Assembly (NCBI GenBank): GCA_021323775.1
Contig: JAJPKK010000078.1
Span: 1-54,616 of the forward strand
Source of the DNA: Hyphomicrobiales bacterium
GTDB lineage: Bacteria > Pseudomonadota > Alphaproteobacteria > Rhizobiales > Xanthobacteraceae
Direction: 5' to 3'
Length of the DNA: 54,616 bases
Numbering within the stretch: position 1 is the stretch's first letter; every line of letters begins with the position of its first letter. Below, one piece after another: positions 17,271 through 24,817 of the stretch. Under the pieces are notes generated by a model. It was given only the letters and a program-made list of their open reading frames with translations, was not told the origin of the DNA and did not search any database. A program made the translations under genes and the position numbers.

Positions 17271-17855
17271 ATGGCGCTATTTCCTCTGAGCTCCGCCTTT
17301 GCGGCGCAGCAGCACATCGGGCAGGTGGGCGGCCTCAGCAATGTGTGGCAGCCGGCCGACTCTGCGCTGACGCGGCCTGCGAACACCACCGCTTATGCGG
17401 CGAACCAGGCGATCGGGTCGGGCACGACCGCGCTGTTCAAGTTCTCGGGCTTCTTCCGGGCCAATGGCGGGTCCGCCCTGCTGACCGGGCTGCGCCTCGT
17501 TGCGTCGCTCTCAGGCATTGCAGCCTCCAACATGGGGGCGATCCGCGCCCACCTGTTCAATGCGGCGCCGTCGATCGCCGCCGGATTGGTTGACCAGGGC
17601 GCGTTCAACACGCTGTTGGCCGACGACCTGCTCAAGCTCGGGACGGTCGATTTCTCGACCTGGAATATCGGCGGCGGCGGCTCGAACCTGATCGAAAGCT
17701 ATGGCGCGCCGGCGCTCTCGCCGCCGCCGATCATCGGCGCGCAGACGCCCGCGCCGGGCGCGCGCGACCTCTACATGATCCTGGTTGCGACCGGCGCATT
17801 CACGCCGGCCTCAGGCCAGACGATCCAGGGCTATGCCTCGGCGACGGTGGACTAA
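17271..17855 (+). CDS. Conserved hypothetical phage tail protein
   Basis: 194 aa from ATG 17271. Ala/Gly/Ser-rich with alternating hydrophobic strands and no Cys. The layout (NTTAYAANQAIGSG ... FKFSGFF ... LTGLRL ... GAIRAHLFNAAP ... DLYMILVATGAFTP) looks like a small beta-sandwich structural protein. Genes of this form often sit among phage fibre genes, but no function is recognised. It is separated by 3 nt from the next gene, which lacks its own clear ribosome-binding site, so the two are probably co-translated. Confidence 0.6.
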   Translation: MALFPLSSAFAAQQHIGQVGGLSNVWQPADSALTRPANTTAYAANQAIGSGTTALFKFSGFFRANGGSALLTGLRLVASLSGIAASNMGAIRAHLFNAAPSIAAGLVDQGAFNTLLADDLLKLGTVDFSTWNIGGGGSNLIESYGAPALSPPPIIGAQTPAPGARDLYMILVATGAFTPASGQTIQGYASATVD

Positions 17856-17858
17856 GCC

Positions 17859-19286
17859 ATGGCGCTCGCTGAAATCCCAGCGCGGAGATTGCTGCTGCTC
17901 GGCGGCAGACGAGGCTTCGCCGGAGGGGTCGACCCCAACTGGTGGAAGCGCTTCCAGTTCGGCGGCGTGCTGCCGACCGTGGTGATGGATTTTGCCAACG
18001 GGCTCTACTACGACGGCGCGCAGACCAGCACCGACCCCGCCGCCTTCGTCAGCAACGGCACGGTGACGGCCGGCTCGGGCCTCCTCTGCAACGCCGCCAA
18101 CATCACCGCGAAGGGAGCGCTCCTCGCCGCCTTCCAGGGCGCGAGCGGCTACAACGCGCAGATCGCAACCTTCGGCGCGCCGGCGGCGGCCGGAGCAAAT
18201 GTCGGGATGCTCGCTGACGATCATACCAACGGCATTTTCATGAACGCCGCCAGCGGCGGGTTTCTGACCTGGAACCAGGCCGCAGGCTCTGCGCTGCAAG
18301 ACAGCGCCGGCTTCGACTGGACCAAGACCTGCTGGGGCAGCCTGTCGACGAATGGCTCTACCTTCCGCCGCCTTTCCTCCCTTGGCCCCGGCGCCGGGAC
18401 AACCGGCGCGACCGGCAATCATCTGGCCGATGCGAACGGCTACGCGAGCCCGGCAACAATTTTCCTCGGCTCGTGGAACTCCGGCTTCACCTTCCAGGGC
18501 TTCATCGCCCAGCTCGCCGTGTGCAAGAACAACCCGCTCGCCGACCGCGTCATTCCGCCCGCTGCCTTTACCGGCACGAACGGCTGGTGGTGGAACGGCG
18601 ATGCGGCAAATTCCAGGATCACCTACGGCAACGTCCTTGCCTACGAGTACACCCAGCCATGGACGCTCGTTGCCGCCATCTGCTGCTTCGCCGCCGCGGG
18701 CGGAGGACATGCCGGCGTCTCCGGCATCGTCTTCACCAACGTCACCGGCCCCGGCAACGCGGCGCAGCCAGGCTACGAGTTCTGGCCCGACGGCAACGGC
18801 CATATGACCATCCGCGTCATCCATGTGGCGAACACCGCCTGGATCGACGTGAACGGCGGCACGTTCATTGCGGACGGCAAATGGCGCGTCGTGGCGGCCT
18901 CCTACGACGGCTCCGGCCGCGCGGCTGGCTGCAAAATCTACGTTGACGGCATGCCGGAAACCATCACCGTCAATGCCGATAGCCTCGGCGGCGGGTCGAT
19001 CATCTCGACCGATGGCGCAAACCCGAACGGCTATGTGATCGGCAACCAGCAGGGCCAGAGCTTCGGCAACATCGGCGCGATCGGCCTGTTTCGGCAGTTC
19101 AACCGGGTTTTATCGCAATCCGAGATTCAGAAATACAAAATCAACATGACGTTGCCGCCGATCGATTCATCGTGCGTGCTGGCGCCGGCGTTGAATGAAG
19201 GCGGATCCAGCACGACGACAGCCGATCTCTCGGCGAGCGGCCTGACCGGCACGCTCAACTCGGCAAGCTGCTGGCTGAGAGGATGA
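17859..19286 (+). CDS. Phage tail protein with LamG/concanavalin-like C-terminal domain
   Basis: 475 aa from ATG 17859. The first half is a beta-rich phage-specific region with three Trp/Gly-rich repeats. From about residue 260, WTLVAAICCFAA, YEFWPDGNGHMTIRV, WRVVAASYDGSGRAAGCKIY, VDGMPETI and IGAIGLFRQFNRVLSQSEIQ reproduce the hallmark strands of LamG-like (concanavalin A-fold) domains that bind glycans. Likely a fibre or spike component. The stop codon overlaps the first base pairs of the palindrome at 19285. Confidence 0.65.
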   Translation: MALAEIPARRLLLLGGRRGFAGGVDPNWWKRFQFGGVLPTVVMDFANGLYYDGAQTSTDPAAFVSNGTVTAGSGLLCNAANITAKGALLAAFQGASGYNAQIATFGAPAAAGANVGMLADDHTNGIFMNAASGGFLTWNQAAGSALQDSAGFDWTKTCWGSLSTNGSTFRRLSSLGPGAGTTGATGNHLADANGYASPATIFLGSWNSGFTFQGFIAQLAVCKNNPLADRVIPPAAFTGTNGWWWNGDAANSRITYGNVLAYEYTQPWTLVAAICCFAAAGGGHAGVSGIVFTNVTGPGNAAQPGYEFWPDGNGHMTIRVIHVANTAWIDVNGGTFIADGKWRVVAASYDGSGRAAGCKIYVDGMPETITVNADSLGGGSIISTDGANPNGYVIGNQQGQSFGNIGAIGLFRQFNRVLSQSEIQKYKINMTLPPIDSSCVLAPALNEGGSSTTTADLSASGLTGTLNSASCWLRG

Positions 19287-19352
19287 CGACAGAGGACAGA
19301 GGACAGAGGACGGATGGAGGCGCGAGGCTCTGGCAATCCGTCCTCTGTCGTC
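19285..19352 (+). repeat. Palindromic repeat, ACAGAGGACGG family (copy 3)
   Basis: GACGACAGAGGA (19285-19296) and TCCTCTGTCGTC (19341-19352) are perfect 12-bp inverted repeats 44 nt apart. The left arm contains three GGACAGA units and begins inside the stop codon of the LamG-like gene; the right arm ends 5 nt before the next gene's AAGGAG. A terminator-like or processing hairpin within the tail operon is possible. Confidence 0.8.
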
Positions 19353-19369
19353 CGCTAAGGAGAATGCCG

Positions 19370-19633
19370 ATGGCGCGAACCGTCAAACTGATCGAAGGCG
19401 AGATGTTTTCATCGAAGCGCGTGCTCATCGAGGTGCTGTCGCTGCCGCCGCAGGGCTGCAACATCGCCGAGATGCGCAAGCGCATGCGGGTGATGGATGC
19501 GATCGAGGCGGCACAGGGGGATGAGATGACCTTGGAGGATGCGGACTACGAGCTGCTCAAGGCGGTGTTTCATTCAAACCAGTTCCGCCTGGCGCACAAG
19601 GATCTGCTGGCGATTGCCGACACGCTGACCTGA
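19370..19633 (+). CDS. Small conserved phage protein (unknown)
   Basis: 87 aa. ATG 19370 is chosen over ATG 19364 because AAGGAG at 19357-19362 is then 7 nt away. The protein is helical and charged: KLIEGEMFSSKRVLIEVL, a Met/Arg-rich turn (MRKRMRVMDAIEAAQ), and ADYELLKAVFHSNQFRLAH. No known motif. It ends 3 nt before the large fibre gene, so a fibre-assembly or chaperone role is possible but unproven. Confidence 0.6.
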   Translation: MARTVKLIEGEMFSSKRVLIEVLSLPPQGCNIAEMRKRMRVMDAIEAAQGDEMTLEDADYELLKAVFHSNQFRLAHKDLLAIADTLT

Positions 19634-19636
19634 CCC

Positions 19637-21214
19637 ATGTCGACGATCAATCTTGCGGGCGGCAACACGCTGCTCTCCTCGGGCTCGTTTCCGCCCGTGC
19701 GCGCAGCCTCGACCGGCGCGCCGCTCAACCCGGCGATCGGCGGGCTCCTTGTGGTCGACGGCGTGCAGCTTGCGGCGGGCGACCGCGTGCTGGTGAAGGA
19801 CGAGGCGAACGCGGTCAACAACGGCATCTATGCGGCGAGCACGGGCCCGTGGACGCGCACCAGCGACGCCAATACCAACACGCAGTTCTTCTCCGGGATG
19901 GCGGTGACGGTCGCGCTCGGCAATGTCAATGCCGGGCAGACCTTCATCTGCACCTGCACGGACGATCCTGTCGTCGTGGGAACGTCGCTCATCACCTTCG
20001 CCTCGCAGCAGGCGGTGGCGACCGCGCAGCAGTCCGCGACTTCGACGACATCGCAGACGATCGGCACCGGCTCAAAGACCTGGGCGGTGCAGTCCGGCAA
20101 GGCGTTCCAGGCCGGGCAATGGGTGCTGGTCGAGGAGACCAGCAACAGCGCCAACCAGATGCTGGGCCAAATCTCAAGCTACAGCGGCGGCTCGCTGACC
20201 GTAAATGTAACCGCGACGGGCGGCGCGGGCACATATTCCGACTGGACGATCGTGCTCACCAACAGCCCGGCCGCGGCGGGCTATCAGCCGCCGGTGGGCA
20301 CGGGTAACGTCACGGGGCCGGGCTCCTCGACCGCGGGCCACGTTGCGACCTTCGCTGACGCGACCGGGAAGGTGCTTGCCGATGGGGGGGCGGTCTTCAA
20401 CGTCCCCTACAGCGGAGGGCTATTCACCAACGGTTCACCAGCAGCGACGATCACGAGACTGGACAGGCTGCTCGTCAGCACGGCGACCATCAACAGCGGC
20501 GACAACCCCGTCACCACGAAAGATTGGCTTGAGGGGCTGATCCCGCATACGACCTCAAATGCCCAGCTGGCCTCCATCAGCCCGCTAAGCGCCATCGGGG
20601 TGCTCGGCGGCTCACGAACCAGCGATGTGGCGACCGGCCAGGGGTCCATCGCGGTCGCCGGGTTTCAGAACAACAACAGTTCGGCCGGCGGCCAAAACGG
20701 CTGGGCGCTCTACGGTGAGGCGTGGCACAACAATACTGCTGCGGTCTTTACGACCGCAATGGAACTGGACATCGTCAACAAGCAAAGCCTCGTCCAGATT
20801 GATCCGTACAATGTCAATCCCGGTCATCAATGCACGGCCATGTGGATTGGGAGCGGCGGGAGCAGAGCGGGAGCACAGATCGCATCTGCGGCTGCGGTAT
20901 TTATCGCCAACGGCGCGACCTTCGACAAGGGCATCATCTTTCAATCAGGTTCGCTGACCGCATCGAACGGCCTCGCCCTCGCTCTGCCGGCCGGGTACCA
21001 GATTGGATGGTATAGTTCCGCCGGCGTCCTCGGCCCGACGATACAGGGCAATGCGGGCGGCATGGCGCTGGGCCGCGTCGCCACCGTCGGAAACGGCACC
21101 GTCGGACCAATGACCATGGGGTCAGCGGGACCGCCAGGATCAAACGCTGGCGTTCAGGAGTGGATGGTGATCACCAATCCTTTTGGCGTCACTAGGTACA
21201 TTCCATGTTTCTAA
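19637..21214 (+). CDS. Large tail fibre / receptor-binding-like protein
   Basis: 525 aa from ATG 19637. The N-terminal module (about residues 30-120; AGDRVLVKDEANAVNNGIY, GPWTRTSDANT) is a paralogue of that in the 16136-17140 protein. The middle is Ser/Thr-rich beta repeats (TTSQTIGTGSKTWAVQ). The rest contains an AALYGEAWHNN-type region and Gly-rich strands up to GVTRYIPCF, consistent with a trimeric fibre tip. As the last tail gene before the lysis genes it is the best candidate for host recognition. Confidence 0.65.
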   Translation: MSTINLAGGNTLLSSGSFPPVRAASTGAPLNPAIGGLLVVDGVQLAAGDRVLVKDEANAVNNGIYAASTGPWTRTSDANTNTQFFSGMAVTVALGNVNAGQTFICTCTDDPVVVGTSLITFASQQAVATAQQSATSTTSQTIGTGSKTWAVQSGKAFQAGQWVLVEETSNSANQMLGQISSYSGGSLTVNVTATGGAGTYSDWTIVLTNSPAAAGYQPPVGTGNVTGPGSSTAGHVATFADATGKVLADGGAVFNVPYSGGLFTNGSPAATITRLDRLLVSTATINSGDNPVTTKDWLEGLIPHTTSNAQLASISPLSAIGVLGGSRTSDVATGQGSIAVAGFQNNNSSAGGQNGWALYGEAWHNNTAAVFTTAMELDIVNKQSLVQIDPYNVNPGHQCTAMWIGSGGSRAGAQIASAAAVFIANGATFDKGIIFQSGSLTASNGLALALPAGYQIGWYSSAGVLGPTIQGNAGGMALGRVATVGNGTVGPMTMGSAGPPGSNAGVQEWMVITNPFGVTRYIPCF

Positions 21215-21440
21215 GCCGGTGAGGCTTTCTGCACGATTGCGATGTTGGTAAGAACCACCAGCCGCTCTATACCAAGCGCCGATGCCGTAAATCCTGGCGC
21301 CACGCCTCTGCTGGAGGATGCTGACCACGCCACATTGCGAGAGGCGATCGAATGATTTCAGTTCGGGGTCGCCAACCGACTTGTCCTGCGCATCATTGAT
21401 GACGTGATCGAGGCCAAAGCGCCAGCCTCTGACCTTTGAC

Positions 21441-22577
21441 ATGCAGCACCCTTATCTCCTTCTCGCCCCCGAATACACCGCGCTGCTTGCCGCCATGCGC
21501 CTCGATCCGGCCCGCGAGCATGAGCTGGCGCAGCGCGCGGCCAAGGTGCTGGAGCTCGCCCACCGCCACTGCGACGAATGGGCCGAGGTCGAGGCCAGGA
21601 CGGGCGTGCCGCGGCTGTGGGGGCTCGCCTCGTTCGAGCGCGAGGCCTCCTCGGACTATTCCCGCTCGCCCGCGCAGGGCGACCGCTGGGACCGCGTCTC
21701 GGTGCATGTGCCGGCCGGGCTCGGGCCCTACCGCTGCTGGGCCGAAGCGTGCGTCGAGGCGTATCGGATTGATCGGCTGGATGAGGTTGCGCGATCTCCC
21801 TCCCCCGCAAGCGGGCGAGGTTTGGGGAGGGGGCGCGATCCAGAAATGACGGCGTCGCCGTCGGGCTCGGCCGCCTCCCCCTCCCCTGACCCCTCCCCTG
21901 ACCCCTCCCCTGACCCCTCCCCCTCCCCTGACCCGTCCCCCGCAAGCGGGGGAGGCGAAGGGGGGCTGGCCACCGCAAGCAGGGGAGGGGAAATGGTGGG
22001 CGAGCCCTTCGACAAAGGCTCAGGACCCGCGCTCCCAGGCTGGACCTGGCCCCGCGCCTGCTACGAGGGCGAGGCTTTCAACGGGTTCGGGCCGCGCGCG
22101 CACGGCCGCCGCACCAGCTATCTGTGGAGCTGGACCAACATTTACGACGGCGGCAAGTACGTCGCCGACGGCCGCTGGGACCCGGATGCGCGCGATGCGC
22201 AATGCGGCATGGCGCCGATGATGGCGGCGCTGGCGCGGCTGGACAGCACGCTTGCGCTCGGGGATGCGCCGCCGTGGGCCGGGAGCGCAGAGCCTGAGCC
22301 CTTGTCGAAGGGCTCGGCTGCCCCCGTCCTGCGCTCCCCTGCATCCTTCGACAAGGGCTCATCCTTCGACAAGGGCTCAGGCGGGGGAGCAGACGGGGCT
22401 TCGGCCAGCGCTCAGCTGTCCGCGCGCCCAGGGCCTCCCATCGTGCCGGACGTGTTCGCCGCCGACGCGACCGCGTGGATGCAGACGGCGCTCAACCGAT
22501 GGGGCGCCGAGCGCTTGTCGAAGCCTGGGGGCTCGTGGAAGCACGAGCGCCGGCGAACGATCTGCCGCTTCTCGTAG
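21441..22577 (+). CDS. Phage endolysin, repeat-invaded, catalytic part
   Basis: 378 aa. Recognisable enzyme segments are residues 1-118 (WGLASFEREASSDYSRSPAQ, with Glu66 and Glu68 as candidate catalytic acids) and 201-276 (YEGEAFNGFGPRAHGRRTSY, WTNIYDGGKYVADGRWDPDA). They resemble a lysozyme-type endolysin of rhizobial prophages. Residues about 119-200 (Pro/Ser/Asp repeats, PDPSPDPSP, then EPFDKGSGP) and 277-333 (EPLSKGS, SFDKGSSFDKGSG) are translations of dispersed palindromic repeats, inserted without breaking the frame. The last 30 residues read through a third repeat fragment into the wrong frame and stop at TAG 22577; the true peptidoglycan-binding tail continues in another frame to 22699. 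Product probably impaired. Confidence 0.65.
   Translation: MQHPYLLLAPEYTALLAAMRLDPAREHELAQRAAKVLELAHRHCDEWAEVEARTGVPRLWGLASFEREASSDYSRSPAQGDRWDRVSVHVPAGLGPYRCWAEACVEAYRIDRLDEVARSPSPASGRGLGRGRDPEMTASPSGSAASPSPDPSPDPSPDPSPSPDPSPASGGGEGGLATASRGGEMVGEPFDKGSGPALPGWTWPRACYEGEAFNGFGPRAHGRRTSYLWSWTNIYDGGKYVADGRWDPDARDAQCGMAPMMAALARLDSTLALGDAPPWAGSAEPEPLSKGSAAPVLRSPASFDKGSSFDKGSGGGADGASASAQLSARPGPPIVPDVFAADATAWMQTALNRWGAERLSKPGGSWKHERRRTICRFS
21795..22040 (+). repeat. In-frame repeat insertion 1 inside the endolysin
   Basis: Contains CCTCCCCCGCAAGCGGG, several CTCCCCTGACC direct units, CCCCGCAAGCGGGGGAGG and CGAGCCCTTCGACAAAGG. These are families found as intergenic palindromes elsewhere in the window (33405-33460, 48866-48956). 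The block adds about 82 codons between two conserved parts of the enzyme without shifting the frame (246 nt, a multiple of three). Confidence 0.75.
22269..22439 (+). repeat. In-frame repeat insertion 2 inside the endolysin
   Basis: GAGCCCTTGTCGAAGGGCTC is a perfect palindrome in itself, followed by two back-to-back copies of TCCTTCGACAAGGGCTCA (22344-22379). The block encodes about 57 residues of low-complexity Ser/Gly/Pro linker between the catalytic part and the peptidoglycan-binding domain. Confidence 0.75.
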
Positions 22578-22699
22578 ACGGCTGCTACGGCCGCCATACC
22601 CGGCGCGCGGTGGCGGCATTCCAGGCTGCGCATGGCCTTGTGCCGGACGGCCTCGCCGGGCCGCTGACGCTCGCGGCCCTGCGCGAGCTTGCGCCGTAA
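22505..22699 (+). pseudogene. Out-of-frame peptidoglycan-binding tail of the endolysin
   Basis: The +2 frame from about 22510 reads VEARAPANDLPLLVDGCYG, then RHTRRAVAAFQAAHGLVPDG and LAGPLTLAALREL, a standard PG_binding_1 domain (D-G-x-x-G ... R-A-V-x-x-F-Q ... L-x-x-D-G). The upstream half of the same domain (TAWMQTALNRWGAE) is in the endolysin frame. The shift falls in GCGCTTGTCGAAGCCTGG (22512-22530), itself a degenerate member of the TTGTCGAAGGGCTC repeat. Repeat insertion or decay is the likely cause of the frameshift. Confidence 0.7.
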
Positions 22700-22728
22700 G
22701 CGCACCCCCAACCGAAGGAGAATCCATC

Positions 22729-22938
22729 TTGGACGAAACCAAGGCCCTCATTCAGTCGAAAACCTTTTGGGGCGCCGTGGTGGCGCTCGTCGGCGCGGCG
22801 CTCACGCTCGGCCGCTACACGCTCTCGCCGGCCGATGCCGCCGCGGCCGTCGATCTCCTCAGCGGGATCGCCGGCGCCGTCGGCGCCCTCATCGCCATCT
22901 ATGGCCGCGTCGTCGCGACGAAGAAGATTGGAGCCTGA
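22729..22938 (+). CDS. Phage holin
   Basis: 69 aa from TTG 22729, with AAGGAG at 22715-22720. Two membrane-spanning segments, FWGAVVALVGAALTLG (about 14-29) and LLSGIAGAVGALIAIYG (about 44-60), are separated by a short polar turn (RYTLSPADAAA). A charged start (DETKALIQSK) and basic tail (RVVATKKIGA) complete the pattern of a class II-like holin. The gene lies 29 nt after the endolysin tail and 3 nt before the next ORF. The non-ATG start and small size make it easy to miss. Confidence 0.75.
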   Translation: MDETKALIQSKTFWGAVVALVGAALTLGRYTLSPADAAAAVDLLSGIAGAVGALIAIYGRVVATKKIGA

Positions 22939-22941
22939 CCC

Positions 22942-23580
22942 ATGCGCACGCTCGTGTCTTTCATCCTGTTGCTTGTGCCGTCGCTCGCGATGGCGCAGAG
23001 CAAACCGCCATCCTATCCTCCGCCTGGGAGCGCGGGCCCCGAGCATCTGTCGAAGGGCCCGTCCGCACCTTCGCGGAGTGCGGGCGAGCCCTTCGACGCA
23101 GCCGCAGCGCCTGCTGTCCGAGGTCGAGCGGCGGCCCCGTTGAAGATCGCGACCGAACGCGGCGGCGCACTCCCAAAGCGCGCCGCGCTGCAGATTGCAA
23201 CGCCCGATGAATTGTGGAGAAAAATCCGCGCCGCCGACGCCGCCGATTTGCAATACGCCAAGGCGCTGGCGGATTCCGTCGGATCGGCCGCCGCCAGGGA
23301 GCGCGCCGCCTGCTACGAAGCGTTAATCGTCATCATCGCGCAAGCCCAGGGCGCGGGTTTGAAGGACGCCAACGGGAACGCGCTCACGCAGCCGGACCCG
23401 CACGTGTTCTCGTCTTTCGAGCAGCTTGCCGAGGTTGCGGAGGCGCTGCAGCCGACCGGACCGCTGATGGCGGCCTGCGCGCCCGCGTGGACCGCGCTCA
23501 AGCTCTCCGCCTTTGAGTTCTTCACCCTGGCCGTGAGCGGCGCGGCCGGCCTTTCCGCGCTTGGCGTCGCAATCCCGTGA
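22942..23580 (+). CDS. Secreted lysis-block protein with repeat-coded linker (unknown)
   Basis: 212 aa from ATG 22942. Residues 1-19 (MRTLVSFILLLVPSLAMAQ) are a clear Sec signal peptide. Residues about 24-60 are translated from CTGTCGAAGGGCCC / GAGCCCTTCGACGC repeat DNA (EHLSKGPSAP, EPFDAAAA). The mature domain (from about 65) is helical with two Cys residues and a hydrophobic C-terminal stretch (FFTLAVSGAAGLSALGVAIP) able to span or anchor in a membrane. Its position after the holin suggests a spanin-like or lysis-accessory protein, but no known spanin motif is seen. Confidence 0.55.
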   Translation: MRTLVSFILLLVPSLAMAQSKPPSYPPPGSAGPEHLSKGPSAPSRSAGEPFDAAAAPAVRGRAAAPLKIATERGGALPKRAALQIATPDELWRKIRAADAADLQYAKALADSVGSAAARERAACYEALIVIIAQAQGAGLKDANGNALTQPDPHVFSSFEQLAEVAEALQPTGPLMAACAPAWTALKLSAFEFFTLAVSGAAGLSALGVAIP

Positions 23581-23587
23581 GCCGCCC

Positions 23588-23851
23588 ATGAGCGAGGCGC
23601 AAGACCGGCAATGGCACGTCGACAAGAAGGTGCCGCTCGCCCTCATCATGACCATCATCGGCCAGACGGTCGTCGCCGCCTGGGGCGCATCGAACCTGTG
23701 GACCCGCGTCGGCGAGCTTGAGCGGCAGATGCAGCTCGCCGCGCCTCAGTTCGAGCGCATCATCCGGCTGGAGACCAAGGTGGACGGGATCACAGGCAGC
23801 CTGTCCGAGATCAAAGCGCTGATCAACCGGCGGATCGAGCAGAAGCCTTAG
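23588..23851 (+). CDS. Small membrane-anchored coiled-coil phage protein
   Basis: 87 aa from ATG 23588. Charged N-terminus, one membrane segment (VPLALIMTIIGQTVVAAWGAS, split around residues 14-34), then a coiled coil (VGELERQMQ ... FERIIRLETKVDGITGSLSEIKALINRRI). This one-TM plus coiled-coil form is typical of small proteins at the end of phage lysis cassettes (spanin-like or second holin). It starts 7 nt after the preceding stop, so it belongs to the same transcript. It is the last recognisable phage gene. Confidence 0.65.
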   Translation: MSEAQDRQWHVDKKVPLALIMTIIGQTVVAAWGASNLWTRVGELERQMQLAAPQFERIIRLETKVDGITGSLSEIKALINRRIEQKP

Positions 23852-23936
23852 CGCCAGCCCCGCTTCTTAGCGCACTTTACGATGACACTGGGATATGTGA
23901 AGGCAAAGCGCACGCCCCCGAATCATCAGGCACAAA

Positions 23937-24806
23937 ATGGCCGTTTACGACGATATCATTTTCAAAGTAGTGCGCGATGCCGAAGCTGACCTTGAACAGC
24001 GGCTCGACGCGGACATCATGTATTTCAACAGCGAAATTCGCATGAACATATTCCCATGGTTTCGGGAGGTGATCGAAAAGCTCGCCAGGCGGCCGGAGAA
24101 GAAGTCCGCGATCGCGATCTTCCTTACCACCCCAGGTGGTCAAGCCGAAGTTGTGGAAAAACTGGTCGAAGTTGTGCGGGCTCATTTCGACCTGGTTAAT
24201 TTCGTCGTGCCTGTCGCCGCAATGTCCGCGGGCACCATTTTTTGCATGTCGGGCGATAAGATTTTCATGGACTACTCGTCCTCGCTCGGACCGATCGATC
24301 CGCAGGTGCCAGACCGTGAAGGCAAGTATCTCATCCCAGCACTTGGTCATCTCGACAAGGTCAAGGAGATCATCGAGAAGTCGCGCAACAACACCATTAC
24401 CCCGGTCGAGTTTCAATGGCTTCTGAACCAGGACCTCGCAATGCTGCGCTTCTACGAACAGGCGCGCGATTTGTCGATCGCGTTGCTGGAAAAATGGCTT
24501 GTTCAGTACAAGTTCAAGGATTGGCTAACTCACAGGACAAGCAGTCCAGGGACAGCCGTTACGCTAGAAGAGAAGCGGACGCGGGCAAACGAAATTGCCA
24601 AGCTCCTCTCAAACAACGCCCACCGGCACTCGCACGGCCGAATGATCGGGATGAACACGCTCAGGAAGACATGTAAGCTCGAGATAGATGATTTCGGTGG
24701 AGACCCGGATCTCCAGAAGGCTGTTCGGACTTATAACGATGCGCTATCGGAATACTTGGCACGTGCGCAGATCCGGAACTTTTTGTACAATCGACACCTG
24801 AACTGA
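23937..24806 (+). CDS. Second SDH-family Clp-fold serine proteinase
   Basis: 289 aa from ATG 23937. Motifs are TTPGGQAEVVE (about 64-74), PVAAMSAGTIFCMSG with Ser97, SSLGPIDPQ with Asp121, and HRHSHGRMIG as candidate histidine site, the same arrangement as the protein at 149-1222. Both also share a late segment of the form Asn-x-His-Arg ... His-Gly-Arg ... Leu ... Asp-Pro-x-Leu-Gln. The overall proteins are well diverged. Base composition is lower in GC than the phage genes to the left. No signal peptide, so presumably cytoplasmic. It is followed 11 nt later by a small ORF with a strong ribosome-binding site. Confidence 0.8.
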   Translation: MAVYDDIIFKVVRDAEADLEQRLDADIMYFNSEIRMNIFPWFREVIEKLARRPEKKSAIAIFLTTPGGQAEVVEKLVEVVRAHFDLVNFVVPVAAMSAGTIFCMSGDKIFMDYSSSLGPIDPQVPDREGKYLIPALGHLDKVKEIIEKSRNNTITPVEFQWLLNQDLAMLRFYEQARDLSIALLEKWLVQYKFKDWLTHRTSSPGTAVTLEEKRTRANEIAKLLSNNAHRHSHGRMIGMNTLRKTCKLEIDDFGGDPDLQKAVRTYNDALSEYLARAQIRNFLYNRHLN

Positions 24807-24817
24807 GGAGGATAACC

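Noticed and set aside
21880-21960. CRISPR-like short repeats
   Set aside because: The CTCCCCTGACC units are directly adjacent without spacers and lie inside a coding sequence; this is a low-complexity repeat.
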